Of a DNA stretch of 64,000 nt, positions 1-10,620 are shown in pieces. The stretch is taken from contig OX485804.1 of assembly GCA_950295325.1 (NCBI GenBank), positions 56,718,429-56,782,428 on the forward strand. The letters run 5' to 3'. Made by a program: the position numbers and the translations under genes. The notes under the pieces are model-generated. The model searched no databases, had not been told where the DNA came from, and saw nothing but the letters and a program-made list of their open reading frames with translations. Source of the DNA: Polytrichum commune (lineage: Eukaryota; Streptophyta; Polytrichopsida; Polytrichales; Polytrichaceae). Within the stretch, counting starts at the first letter, position 1; every line of letters begins with the position of its first letter.

Positions 1-692
1 AGCGCGTGTGATTAGTAGCACAAGGAATTTTGTTCGGGAGCAGAGCAGCTGGTTCCAACTGCCGGGAGTGTTGATGATGTTAAAGGAGTGGCAGGTGAAT
101 GTTTAATTAAAAAGCTGAAACGGATTAAACTTTTCTTTTCTTTTTTGACAAAATAAAAAAATAAAAAATCCATTATATTAGGATCAGTCTTGATTCTTTA
201 GTCACTTGAAGCTTGAACTCTCCCCAGTGACAATATTCCTCCTCAAATTCATCCTGGTTTACAACTCTATTTGTCCTTGCAAGCATGTGTAAGTAATAGC
301 ACAAAGGATCTTGTTGATGATGTTTAAGCAGCGGCAGGTGAATGTTTGGTAAGGCTGAAACAGATCAACCTCTCTATTTTACCCTCTTTTCTTGATAAAT
401 ATATAAATTTCATTATAGGACCAGTCTCAACTCTTCAGTCACCGTACACTGAAATTTGAAGCTTAAATTTCTCTTCAGTGACAACATTCCTCCTCACATT
501 TCCTGGTATAGATAGCCTCTTATCCTTGCAGGTGCCATGTGTAAGTAAGTTGCACACCTCATCATGTCAATCTTGTGATTGTGGAGCTGGGAGCTGGTTC
601 CACTGCCGGGAGTGTTGAAGTTGATGGTTTGAGGTCAAATCTGAGTGCAGAGAGTGGCAGGTGAAACTTAATTGGTAAGGCTGGTGGTCCCA
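1..692 (+). repeat. Imperfect tandem triplication (~270 bp) forming the GH3 5' region
   Basis: Three diverged direct copies begin near 1, 283 and 535. Shared landmarks in order are GTGTAAGTAATAGCACAA-like, a GTGTTGATGATGTT-like stretch, AGTGGCAGGTGAATG, a GGCTGAAAC-like stretch, a pyrimidine-rich block, CAGTGACAAYATTCCTCCTC and TCCTTGCA. The third copy is partial and runs into the GH3 start codon at 693. It retains CTGCCGGGAGTGTTGA, which copy 1 also has. Each copy carries GGTAAGG or GTGTAAGTA (donor-like) and CCTTGCA (acceptor-like), so upstream untranslated exons are possible but unproven. Confidence 0.7.
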
Positions 693-3600
693 ATGGACAC
701 CAATACTAGGCTTGATGTTGGAGAGGATGATGGCCTCTTGGTGTTGCCGTCAAGGCGGGGGATAAACCCTGAGGATCCGGGCTTCAACCCAGACGAGTTT
801 CTGGACACGGTGTGCGAGCAGTCGATGAGCATCCAGCGGGAGAAGCTGCGGGAGATTCTGGCCAGGAATGCAGAGGTGGAGTATTTGCAGCGCCATGGAT
901 TGGCAGGGCGCACTGATGTGGAGAGCTTCCGGAAATGTATTCCCGTGGTGAGCTATAGCGATGTGGAGGAGGACATCATGAAGCTGGTCAATGGGGATGA
1001 GGATCAAATTAAGAAACCCATCTTGACTGTCGACCCAATCGTATTCTTCAATATAAGGTCCTCAACCTCCATCTCAAATTTCAACTGCCCAGTGTTGACA
1101 CATCATGTCCTTCGAGGTTTATTATCTTTACAGTGGTAATTCCACATTTAGGTGATGAAATATTGGTTTAGTATGAATTGCTATTGAAGGTGACAGCAAC
1201 TTCGGTCCGATTGTCTTCCCTATTGAAGCTATTTACCCAATTTTGTTCTTTTGGGATGCTCTTCGAGAGTGAAGACTACCACACAAAACATCAGATGTCG
1301 CCGAATCTCAAAAAGTAAATATTATTAAAGAAATTCAGTAGCAAAAATAAGTTAGGGATCACTCTTTTGTTTAGTGCTTAAATTATAAAATTAGACCTTG
1401 GATATTTAGTGTATGATTTTTTATTTTTTATTTTTTATTTTTTATGTGGGTGCTGGTGAGTGCAGCTCAGGAACCACAGCTGGGAAAGTCAAGTACCTTC
1501 CTGAAACATTGAAGGCATTTGATGGCCGGGAGTTTCTCGCACGCATCTTGAAGTCACTTGCATATAAGTGAGGCCATTTCCCCCACTAAATTCATTGACA
1601 ATATTTGTGCATGCCACTGTAACACTGTTAAATCCAAAGCTCAAACTGCATGGTTTATTCCCGGGGTGGCAACTATTTGTAGCACTTGTAGGGTCACCGT
1701 CCTTAGAAATTGGTTTGGAGATGCTAAACCATTTCTAAGAAGCATTATTTGGGAGCTATTTTTGTAGTATAAGCACTTTCAAGACTAAAAACTCTAAGAA
1801 ATTTTGTAATTTTTCTTAAAAGTGAGATTCAACATCTAGGGGTTTGGATGTGACTCCCCTTTTAAAATCATTGCTTCTAATTACTTCTAAAAATGACATT
1901 TGAAAATGCAAACCTTTTCCTAATTTTGAAACATAATCATTCATACCAATGGATCCCTCCCAACCATATCCTTTTTCCAAGCATGTCCCTCTTTTTTGTA
2001 TTGAAAGAACATATTATCAATCCATTAAACTAAGTGTGCTAAATTATAAACAATTGTTCTTAGAAGGATGGTTGTCACCTCATAGGTTTATTATGTTGCT
2101 TTCCTTACCCCACAGCATGACATTCAATGAATGGAGAGAGAGAGAGAGAGAGAGCTCACAAAGTATGCAACATTGAATTTGGAGATAATGTTTGTTTTTG
2201 GTGGGATGGGTGGTGGCATTAACAGAAACTTTCCAGACTTCAAGGGCGGTAAACGTTTGGCTCTTTTGTCTATTGGAGAGCAGCATGGCACACCGTCAGG
2301 GATCATGGCTGGAGGCCTAACAACAAACTATTTTAAAAGCCAACACTATCAAAACCGAGTGGGTATGTTAAAGGATGATAATTGTTCTCCTGGTGCAGTC
2401 ATTCTATGTAAAGACACATCTCAGGGCTTGTACTGCCACCTCCTTTGTGCACTCGCCGAATCAGCAAGTATCGTCAAAGTCTGGAGCCTCTTTGCATGTG
2501 AGTTTACACATACCATCACCTCAGAACCGACTTCATTGAAATTATTCATGACCCTACCTTATTAGAGTTCACTGTAAAATCACCAAAAGTGAGGACCAAA
2601 ATTAGCCCCAATCCCTGAAGGATTTCCCAATATTTAGCCACTTACCTAAACGGAAAGTAGGGAGCAAACCAATGATCGGCAGAATTCGGGCAACATTGGT
2701 CAAGATCCTAGTGTTTCCGAGTCCAACTGGTCACATGTTGATTACTTTTGGCTTTTCTTTATCATTTAATATTTAAGGTATATTTTCCACATATTACTCT
2801 AAAACAATCGGCAATTTGTTGAAAGTCTTGAACTTGAACCGTCACTTCTCATACTCGACCAGCTCATTTGTAACTAGTGGTCGGATCTTCCCGTTCGCAG
2901 GAGCAAACTCCTTCTGCTTTTATTCTGAGGCTTAAAAACTTTGCAAACTTTTGTGTTCATTTCTTGGGTTTGATTCTATCTCAGGAGACTTGCCCAAGTG
3001 GCGAGAGGAGCAAGGAGTGCCTAAGTAAGATAAGATATGTGCATATCGGTGGCGAAGAAAATGAGAAGATTCTTAGCCACATAAAGATGAAACATACTAG
3101 CATCGTCTGAAACTCACAGAAGCCTTTTAAAACTTTTTGGTTGAGTTATACTCGAACCGCTAAGGGATTTCGAACCCAATTCAATCTCAAGGCTTCACAT
3201 GTAATTGCAGTTCTTCCTTCCCCTCTTCCAGTCATAACTTCTGTGATCATCACCTTACCTAGTACCTGAAAAAGACCAACATGTGTGATGTCTCCTTGCA
3301 GCAACTATGGTTGGAGCAATACGTGCCTTGCAGAAACAATGGCCTGAGATTGTTGAGGACATCAGGACTGGCACACTGAACAAAAAAATAACTGATGCAG
3401 AAGTGCGATCCGAGGTAGAAAAAGTGTTGAAACCCAATCCAGAGCAAGCAAGCAGAGTAGAGATGGAATGCTCCAAGGAGGATTGGGCAAGTATCATCCC
3501 ACGCCTATTTCCAAATGCGCACATTGTGGAATGTGTGGTATCCGGGACCATGTACCAATACGCCCCAGCTTTGGAACATTTTTCAGGACATCTACCAATT

Positions 3601-6321
3601 GTGTCCTCCTTTTATGCAGCCAGCGAGTGCAGTTTTTTGGGGCTCAACCCCAACCCAAATTGTGCACCCAAGGATATCACCTACATGGTGTGGCCTGAAG
3701 CAGCATACTATGAGTTCATTCCGGTTGAACAAGATGGTCAGCAATCGCCCCAAAGTGAAACTCGCAAGGTGCTTGAGGCTTGCGAACTCGAAGTCGGAAA
3801 AGAGTATGAGCTTTTGCTTACAACCGTTTCTGGTACGCCCCCTGGAGTTAGTGCATCACCACTTGTCCAGTATCTAGGATAGGTGTAGATGGTACTGCTT
3901 GTGCATGTGAAACAACTACACTGATTAGCCCACATAATGTCCCGAACAACCTATTGAACTTTGTTTGTAAAAATTGTAATTCCGAATAGGCTCACGCACT
4001 GATTGGGATAAATTAGTGTGCCACCATCCTAGATATCATGACAAAAGGAGACAATGGTTTTTTAGTGCCCCTGTGAATTATGTTCCATGAGTGTTACTCG
4101 ATTACTTCAAGATGTCATTCCAACTAGGCTAACTGGAACACACCTTAAAATGTGCGAATGTCTCCAATGCAAATTATAGGGGCAATTTTGGGTGAAAGTG
4201 GCATTGAATTTGGGCAAGCATCATAATGTGGCTAAGGGTGGTTTACTTATCTAATGTTTTTATTAAGATCCCACATGCGAAACTTATAAGGGTTCAATTT
4301 TTTTATTAGGTGGAGTGTTAATGTTGGGGGGGGGGGGTTGAGAGACATCGGGGTTGGTTTGGGCAAAAACAGGGACATATTAGGTTTTAGTGTGAGGGCA
4401 CTTTTGGGAGCCATTTGGAGTGGGAAACATGTGTGTCTAGGGAAGGATTTAAGGACCTAGGGGTCCGTGACTCTAATGATTTGTAGCATATTCATATGAT
4501 GTACAATTTATTTTGTTTTTTTTTACAGCATGTCTAAGCGAATCATGCATACCACTTATCCAAATGAACTCCAAGAATAGGCTAAATCACGTAAAGTGTT
4601 GGTCTAAGCACCCTCTACCTTAGTAGCCAACTTAGGCATTTTGATAAAGAGTGTCAGTGACCAATGAGTATCATTGTGCTATATTCTAGTACTTGATATT
4701 TAGGTGTAGATCTTTAAGTTCATGGACACTAATGTTGTTAATTGCCTCATGTTTTTGCAGGTTTATATAGGTACCACCTTGGTGACATCTTGAGGGTGAA
4801 AAGGCTAAGAAAAAATTACCCAATATTTGAGTTTGTCCGACGCAAGAGTGTGGTGCTTAGTGTCGACACTGACAAAACTGATGAAGTAGAGCTTCAAGTT
4901 GTTATAGACAAAGCATCTGCAATGTTGGGGGGAACATCAATGGCGCTTGCTGACTACACAACCACGGTAGACTTGTCGTATATGCCAGGCCACTACGTCA
5001 TCTATTGGGAAATGACAAACAACAGGTAAATTACCTTTGACAATTCCTACACTTTCAAATGATCTAATATTTTCAAATGCCAACGTATGTACACTTACAG
5101 CTCAAAAGTTTTGCAAACATCTAGAAGTACTTGAATTGCAATGGAACCGTGTAGTGAAAGCTCACTAAACAATCTACTCCTCAAAGTCTTGAATAAGCCA
5201 CAAAATGAATAATATCCAGCAATTCTCAAGGATTATTTATTGGGTGGAGTGCTTCAAAGAGGCCACATCTCTCTTCACCAGTTGATTGCAGGGACCTACC
5301 ATGAAAACCTTACAAAGCAAAGGAACTAGGGTTTTAAAAGGTTGTGCAAGTCATCAATTTTTTGAAGGTTTTTCCATGGAATCTTAAGGGCTGATTGACC
5401 CCATCTCTTTGGGTTCTCATTTTAGTAGATATGATAGGCAATAGGTATATTTAGAAGGTTGTTGGAGGTGACAACCCAAAGAAAGGGAGGGCTAAAGGGG
5501 AGACCACACACACTTGAAAACGCCAGTTTCAAAATGGAGATTGGTAGGCCAAGGGAAAAGAATTTTGGCCTTGACATGTGTCTAACCTTGAGGATTTTGG
5601 TGTCAAGGTTGGTCTCTGGTTCTCTCTTTATGATCGGAAATAAAGGTTCTAAGTCTTCCAAAACTATTGTCTTGGATCGGAGTGGAAAACGGACATTCAT
5701 ACACAATAGGTGAGAGACCAACCTTGAAACCAAGCTCCTCAAGATAATTTAGGCACATGTCAAGGCCAAAATTCTCTTTACCTTGGCTCATCAATCTCCA
5801 TTTCAAAACTGGCATTTTCAAGCATGTGTGGCCTCCACATGAGAGGGATGGGTTCCCCTCTGTAACTCTTGTCCGGATTGATTGAGGTTATAATCCAGTG
5901 ATATACTGACCTCAAAATTCTTGAAGATGTTCCTAATACGTGGTGCTAGAGTTGAAAGTAGACAATGCAAAACTTGACATGTCAGGCTCCTTGGTGGATA
6001 AGCACAATCTAGTGCAATTTCATGCTGTTAGGGTCTAATCTCAGGAAGTGTTGCTTTTTTGCAAACAGGAGCTTGGATAAGAGTGTCCTACAAAAGTGTA
6101 CAAACACGATAGATGAGAGCTTCAGCCTTGTATATCAGAGAGCCCGTGCAAGGAAGTTAATTGGACCGTGCGAGCTGCGAGTTCTAGAGGAAGGGGCTGT
6201 GGAAGAATTGAAGGCTTTAGCTAGAACCCCAGCCCAGTACAAGATGCCCCGATTTGTGAATGCTTCTCATTTATTGAAGCTTCTGAATGAAAGGACTTTG
6301 GTATCATTCCAAAGCACTTAA
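693..6321 (+). CDS. GH3: GH3 family acyl-acid amido synthetase (six exons)
   Basis: GH3 enzymes adenylate acyl acids such as auxin or jasmonate and conjugate them to amino acids in the cytosol. Proposed exons are 693-1057, 1466-1567, 2226-2497, 3302-3832, 4761-5025 and 6069-6321. They total 1788 nt, a clean 595-codon frame, which is the usual GH3 length. All introns are GT-AG; the first donor (GTCCTC) is weak. The adenylation motif SSGTTAGK (residues 122-129) is rebuilt exactly across intron 1. The second motif is YAASE (351-355), and the third is YRYHLGD (426-432) just after intron 4, with His where Arg is common. Conserved blocks LYCHLLCAL, PGHYVIYWE and YKMPRF(V) are present. The ATG at 693 gives the expected N-terminus; the open frame before it has only a TTG. 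Substrate class is not assignable: the sequence resembles JAR1-type and auxin-type members about equally. No TATA box was identified with confidence. Confidence 0.93.
2690..2905 (+). repeat. Dispersed repeat in GH3 intron 3 (second copy near 45.04 kb)
   Basis: The segment starting near GATCCTAGTGTTTCCGAGTC and ending near TAACTAGTGGTCGGATCTTC matches, with many substitutions, the stretch at about 45040-45240. Shared landmarks are CCTAGTGTTTCC, TGAGGTATATT-like, GAAAGTCTTGAACTT-like and TTTGTAACTAG-like. It is a transposon-type insertion inside the gene. No terminal repeats were resolved. Confidence 0.6.
5499..5837. repeat. Long inverted repeat (hairpin) in GH3 intron 5
   Basis: Left arm about 5499-5627 and right arm about 5707-5837 are reverse complements of each other. 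Landmarks on the left arm are CACTTGAAAACGCCAGTTT, TTTTGGCCTTGACATGTG and TCAAGGTTGGTCTCT; the right arm reads the same in reverse. The arms are about 130 nt with an ~80-nt loop. The intron transcript could fold into a long imperfect hairpin, a structure that can feed siRNA production. It could also be a foldback transposon; no target-site duplication was seen. Confidence 0.8.
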
Positions 6322-8051
6322 TTGATTACCAACAAACTTCATTGATCACAAGAGTTTAACCGCAGCAAGAGTTGTCAAATGACCGTCATTCCACCAGCAT
6401 TTGGTCATTGACGGAGTTACAGTACTATCTGACAAACAGCATCTGTACCATCTTTTGTAATTTTTTATTTCTTATAAAAATAAGACACCGACTGTCCAAG
6501 ATTTGAATCACTCATAGGGACTGACATTGTGAGATGAGTGGTAAGATTGCATGACAGCCCACATCTTCAGCCATATCTTCTTAAATATTGTTTTACCAGT
6601 TGCCGTGTGAGGGGATTCTGGCAAGAGATTGATCATTTAATGAAGACAACCTCACAAAAAGTAGTGAAACTGATACATCATGGAATTTAAAAGAAAGACT
6701 GGGAGGTTGCAGACAAGGCACTTTGGGAAATTTTCCGCATGTTCCTGTGGGTGGTGAATTCCCCAAATTTCCTCATGGCAGGCCATCATTTTGCTGGTAT
6801 GTCCAATTGAATGTAGCGGTAGGCTAAACCTGTTTAGCTACCTTCCGTGAACCATTTGTTGATGATACAACCAATCATTTTATGTTTTTCTACCTCATTT
6901 ACAAAAATTGGTCTATCAGGTGTTGAGGTCAAGAGTCTCCATGCAGCTGGCAGGAGTGTGGTTCAAATTGTGGACATGAATTCTGTAGAGTTGGTAGGCC
7001 CCTTCCATCTCACTTTCAAACTTCTTAAATTCCTGAAGTTCTAATTTCCTGGATATTTCAAAGTCGATTGATGAGATTTCTTCTTTAGAGTCCACCCTTC
7101 AAGAACCTGCACTTACAGGTTTCTTCAAGTCCTCACGATGGATACCTTCCAAGAAAACCAAGCGGTGGATACATGCAATTCTAATGATGATTCTGGAATA
7201 TCATGGATATTTTGGACCTGGGTAATCTCAAGAGGGAAGGATGGACCTCACAAAACCCTCCGTATGAAGTTCATCCAGAAGCGATTAAGAGTGGCCCAAT
7301 GCACAAAAACATGTACCTATGTAAGCTCCATACTTCAATATTTAGCTAATTGTGTCAAAAGCGACCCAAGTTAAAATTAACTCGTTCAGCAAGTGTACAT
7401 GTTGAATTGGTCGAATACATTAGTGTAAGTGAAAGATTTGGGTTTAAATACACAACCCAGGTGCCCTTGGATACAAACATAATTACCTAGTATTTGATTG
7501 TCATTACTTTCATTTTCTCCTTGACAGAAGGTTATGTACTAAGTAAAGTTTCAAACCCCCAAAAACAGAAATTTAAAATGATGATTTTCAGACTTGTTGA
7601 TGATTCATAGGAACTTTGTATATAGGTGTTAGAAATTGGGGTAGTTATTAACAGTCACGGTGTTGATAGCTACACTTGACAAAGTTGAGGGCTGTGACCT
7701 TTGTATCAACAAGTTTGGTGTCGATTTAGGAGAGTGTTGCTGTGAATCAACACAAGTGCTGGTGTTTCACAAAAACATAATCCTATCACAACTATTACTA
7801 TTTCAATTACTTGCCCGCTTTTAGCCACATTTCTTTCACTTTCCATTAAGTGAATGCAGAAATTACCTTCATTCTACAATGGGTGATTTTGTTTTCATAC
7901 TGGGTACACACCTGTATAATTTGTGTACTTACTGAAACTGTACTCTTCTTACCTTCCGTGAAATGGATTGAAATAGGTCACGAGATTGTGCAAATTTGGA
8001 AAGCAAATAACTACCGTGGGTCGCCCGACCACTCGATCGAAGAATGGAAAC
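6322..8051. other. Convergent intergenic region, GH3 to F-box/kelch
   Basis: The two neighbouring genes end towards each other here, so the stretch must hold both 3' untranslated regions and terminators. The open frames at 6847-7044, 7138-7374 and 7850-8329 are short, show no family I recognise and lack splice partners. AATAAA-like signals are too many to choose one. Nothing else is supported. Confidence 0.5.
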
Positions 8052-10620
8052 TTAGATCAAAGTGTCCAATCTCAGATCGATCACACACCCATGGATGTCT
8101 GCGTAGTCGGTTTGCCGAGCAACGCTGTCGTGAATCAACGTCCACGCGGGGGGCTGTTGGGACAAGTCGCACAAGAACACGGGACTGCTGCCTCGAGAGG
8201 CCTGGTAAATGTATACGAGCTCGCCATGGGCGGAGCCCTGCAACTGGAAACTCAAGAAAGCTCCGAGCACATTACAATTGCGAAATGCGGGTCGGATGCG
8301 CTCGAAATGCGACGTGGGCATGCTCGTGAGTGGCCGCCATTGCATCATCGCGGGAGGAATGTCGATGAGTTCCCAGATTTCCACGCCTGCAATGTGAGAC
8401 GAGTACTCGGTGCTTTCGTCCACAAAGCCCACCAACAAGAGACGGGAGTTCGACTCCACAAGGAAGGGGGGGCCGACGTCTGTGTCAAACATGATGCCGT
8501 CCCAAGTTCGCTGCAGCGAGGGGTACTCGGAGTACACCAACCCCGGCGGGTCGGACACCATCACTGGACGCCACCTTGATTTCACCATGTTGTACGCTAC
8601 AAATCGGTGATACTCTGTTCTTTCAACATCATGAGGAACTTATCAAATTCATTATCACAGCGACAATATTCTATACTCGACCAAGGATGCACGATCGTCG
8701 CTGTTGCTTCAAGCAGAGTTATGGGGGCAATTCTACTCACGTTCTACCTGCTCATGCTTTATTGTTAAAAAACCCCAAAGCACCTCAAGAATCAACCATT
8801 AATATTCCCTTCAAGAACCTTAAACCATGACAGCCTACACGAACTGGCAGTTGTTCAGCCTTTGCAAACCCTACTCGTTCCGCTGCGACCCACCCCAAGG
8901 GCAAAGAAAGACGGGGTCTCCGCTACATTTACGGAGTTGTTTACCTTGAGCACCCTGCCTACCCTCTACGTGCTCATTTTTAACTCCAAAAAATAAAATC
9001 CATTTGGGTCAACCCTTAAATCTCCCTTCAAGAACCTTAAAACATGACGATCTACACGGCATAAAGGGTGTTCGCCATTCAGCCTTTGCAAAACCTTACT
9101 TGCTCCGCTCCATAGGGTTTGCATGGCAGGCCGCAAGAAACTAAGGGCAGAGAGAGATGGGGTCGCCTATGCAACACTTCATCCAAGTTACAGAAAGTAA
9201 TCATGAATACTGGCCGAGCGATGGATGGTCGCAAACCGGGTCCAGGCCTTAACCTAACATAATTTCCAATGGGAAGGAGTGTGTAAAATATTGAAGAACT
9301 TTCCAAACACTATGTTGGGCAATACGAGATTTTCCTAATGGGGCGGACGTGTTTGAATATGTGGTTCACCCTGAGAAACTTTGGGTGGAGGGAGGGCATA
9401 ATCTCTTCCCAATGGAAATTATATGGGGAAGAGAGGAGCACTTATGGAGTTGATATACATCAAAATACCGTAATGCAAGTGATACACGTCAGCGTTGCAA
9501 TGCACGGTGCTCGATGGGCCACTATCTGACGTACTTTCCATGGGGAAGAGAGTATGCACATGATTGAAGAACTTCGAGCACAATCTGTTGGACAATATGA
9601 GAATTTCCAGAATGGGATGAATGTGTTTACATGCGTGTTCAACCTCAAGAAACTTTGCATGGAGGACAGACCTAATCTCTTCCCCATGGAAACTACATAC
9701 TGAGGAGGAGGAGGAGGAGGAGGAGGATGAGGATGAGGATGTATGTATGGCAGTTGTCAATTACCTTGAGTTGGGTCGCTCAAAGCCAAGATTTGGTTGA
9801 ACCGCAAGTGATACACATCGCCATTGCAATGCACAGTGCTGGATGTGGTGCTGTTCAGCACGTGGTTATGGTGATTGATACATTTGTAGCTACTCACCCT
9901 CCACTCCTCCGTTCGGGAGCAATACACTTCAGTGCTGACCACCTGCTCATCATACTCCACTCCCCCTGCCACCACAATCTTGTAACTTTTGAAACTCGAA
10001 TCCACAAGCATGGCCACAATAGGCTTCTCTCTCTTGAAATTCAATGGTGGCAACCTCTTCCAACTCTTTGTGATAGGGTTGCACACACAAAGCCCTACAA
10101 ATTGAGCCTCCAATGCACAAAATGTGTAGCAAAGCAAACCCCCAGCTGCCGCGCACAGACGCCACCCTGCCTTGCTCTGTTCCACTGAGAAGTGTGGTAG
10201 AGAATCGAGCTCCATGGAGTACCATTGCCCTGCCCATGGGCAATAAGCATATAAGTTATGAATCTCTCCTGTGCCACGATTGTCGCATAAAAATAACCAG
10301 GACTTGTATCCCGGACATGGAAGACATCCAAGGATTTGTCCGCAATTGATTTCCCTGTCCCATTTCTTCCTGATAACCCTTGTGTGAATACGGGACACAA
10401 TTGGTAAGTGGGCTAATATTCTCGCCACCAGATCAAAGGGGAGTTTGCTCCATACTTTTGTGTCCGTTGGTTTGGTGGTTGTGAAATGAGTGGAAGAAGA
10501 GAAGATGTTGTTTTCTTCAGAAACAGCATCTTGTAAGGTGAGTGCCGAGTGCCAACGGCTGAATAACGAGCTCATCAGACCGTGACCAGTTTCAGATGAA
10601 GAGGAATGATCCATGGTCAC
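8052..10620 (-). CDS. F-box/kelch-repeat protein (two exons)
   Basis: F-box proteins bind SKP1 in SCF ubiquitin ligases and recruit substrates through a C-terminal domain. Proposed exon 1 is 10620-9765 and exon 2 is 8614-8052. The junction joins a G from AAG|GTAATT to AG after GAACAG, giving Glu286 and a 1419-nt frame (472 aa). The Ser/Thr-rich N-terminus precedes a degenerate F-box at about residues 57-95 (WSKLPFDLVARILAHLP). The remainder is a kelch/galactose-oxidase-like region with VCNPITKSWKRLPPL, STVHCNGDVYHLRF, FVAYNMVKSRWRPV and HGCVIDLRL. The order and spacing match single-F-box plant kelch proteins of the At5g15710/HAWAIIAN SKIRT type as I recall them. Without splicing, both halves look like fragments, so the model rests on the exact phase match and domain continuity. 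The 1150-bp intron is made largely of duplicated sequence. Exact ortholog not assigned. Confidence 0.85.
8796..9190 (-). repeat. Tandem duplication (~217-bp period) within the F-box gene intron
   Basis: CCCTTCAAGAACCTTAAA occurs near 8808 and again near 9025. Each is followed by a diverged CATGACRRYCTACACG, then a TTCAGCCTTTGCAAA block, a CGTTCCGCT/TGCTCCGCT block and AGACGGGGTC/AGATGGGGTC. Two copies are visible. The duplication lies wholly in the intron and shows no coding potential. Confidence 0.75.
9270..9830 (-). repeat. Tandem duplication copying the exon 1 end and intron start of the F-box gene
   Basis: TTGAAGAACT recurs at 9291 and 9564, and an AATCTCTTCCCMATGGAAA block recurs about 270 bp apart. 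Next to these, GTGATACACGTCAGCGTTGC at 9479 copies the real exon 1 sequence at 9809. On the minus strand the copy still reads STVHCNADVYHL, a near-match to STVHCNGDVYHL of exon 1, but then diverges. A GGA/GGAT microsatellite at 9702-9739 separates it from exon 1. The copy is an exon-end relic or a possible alternative exon. Confidence 0.8.

Noticed and set aside
7986..8579. 197-aa plus-strand open frame
   Set aside because: It is the antisense of the F-box/kelch exon 2, whose minus-strand reading has clear kelch-type motifs.
9419..9760. 113-aa minus-strand frame with a Ser run and STVHCNADVYHL, possibly a second F-box gene
   Set aside because: It is a tandem copy of the exon 1 end plus a GGA microsatellite inside the intron; no F-box precedes it.
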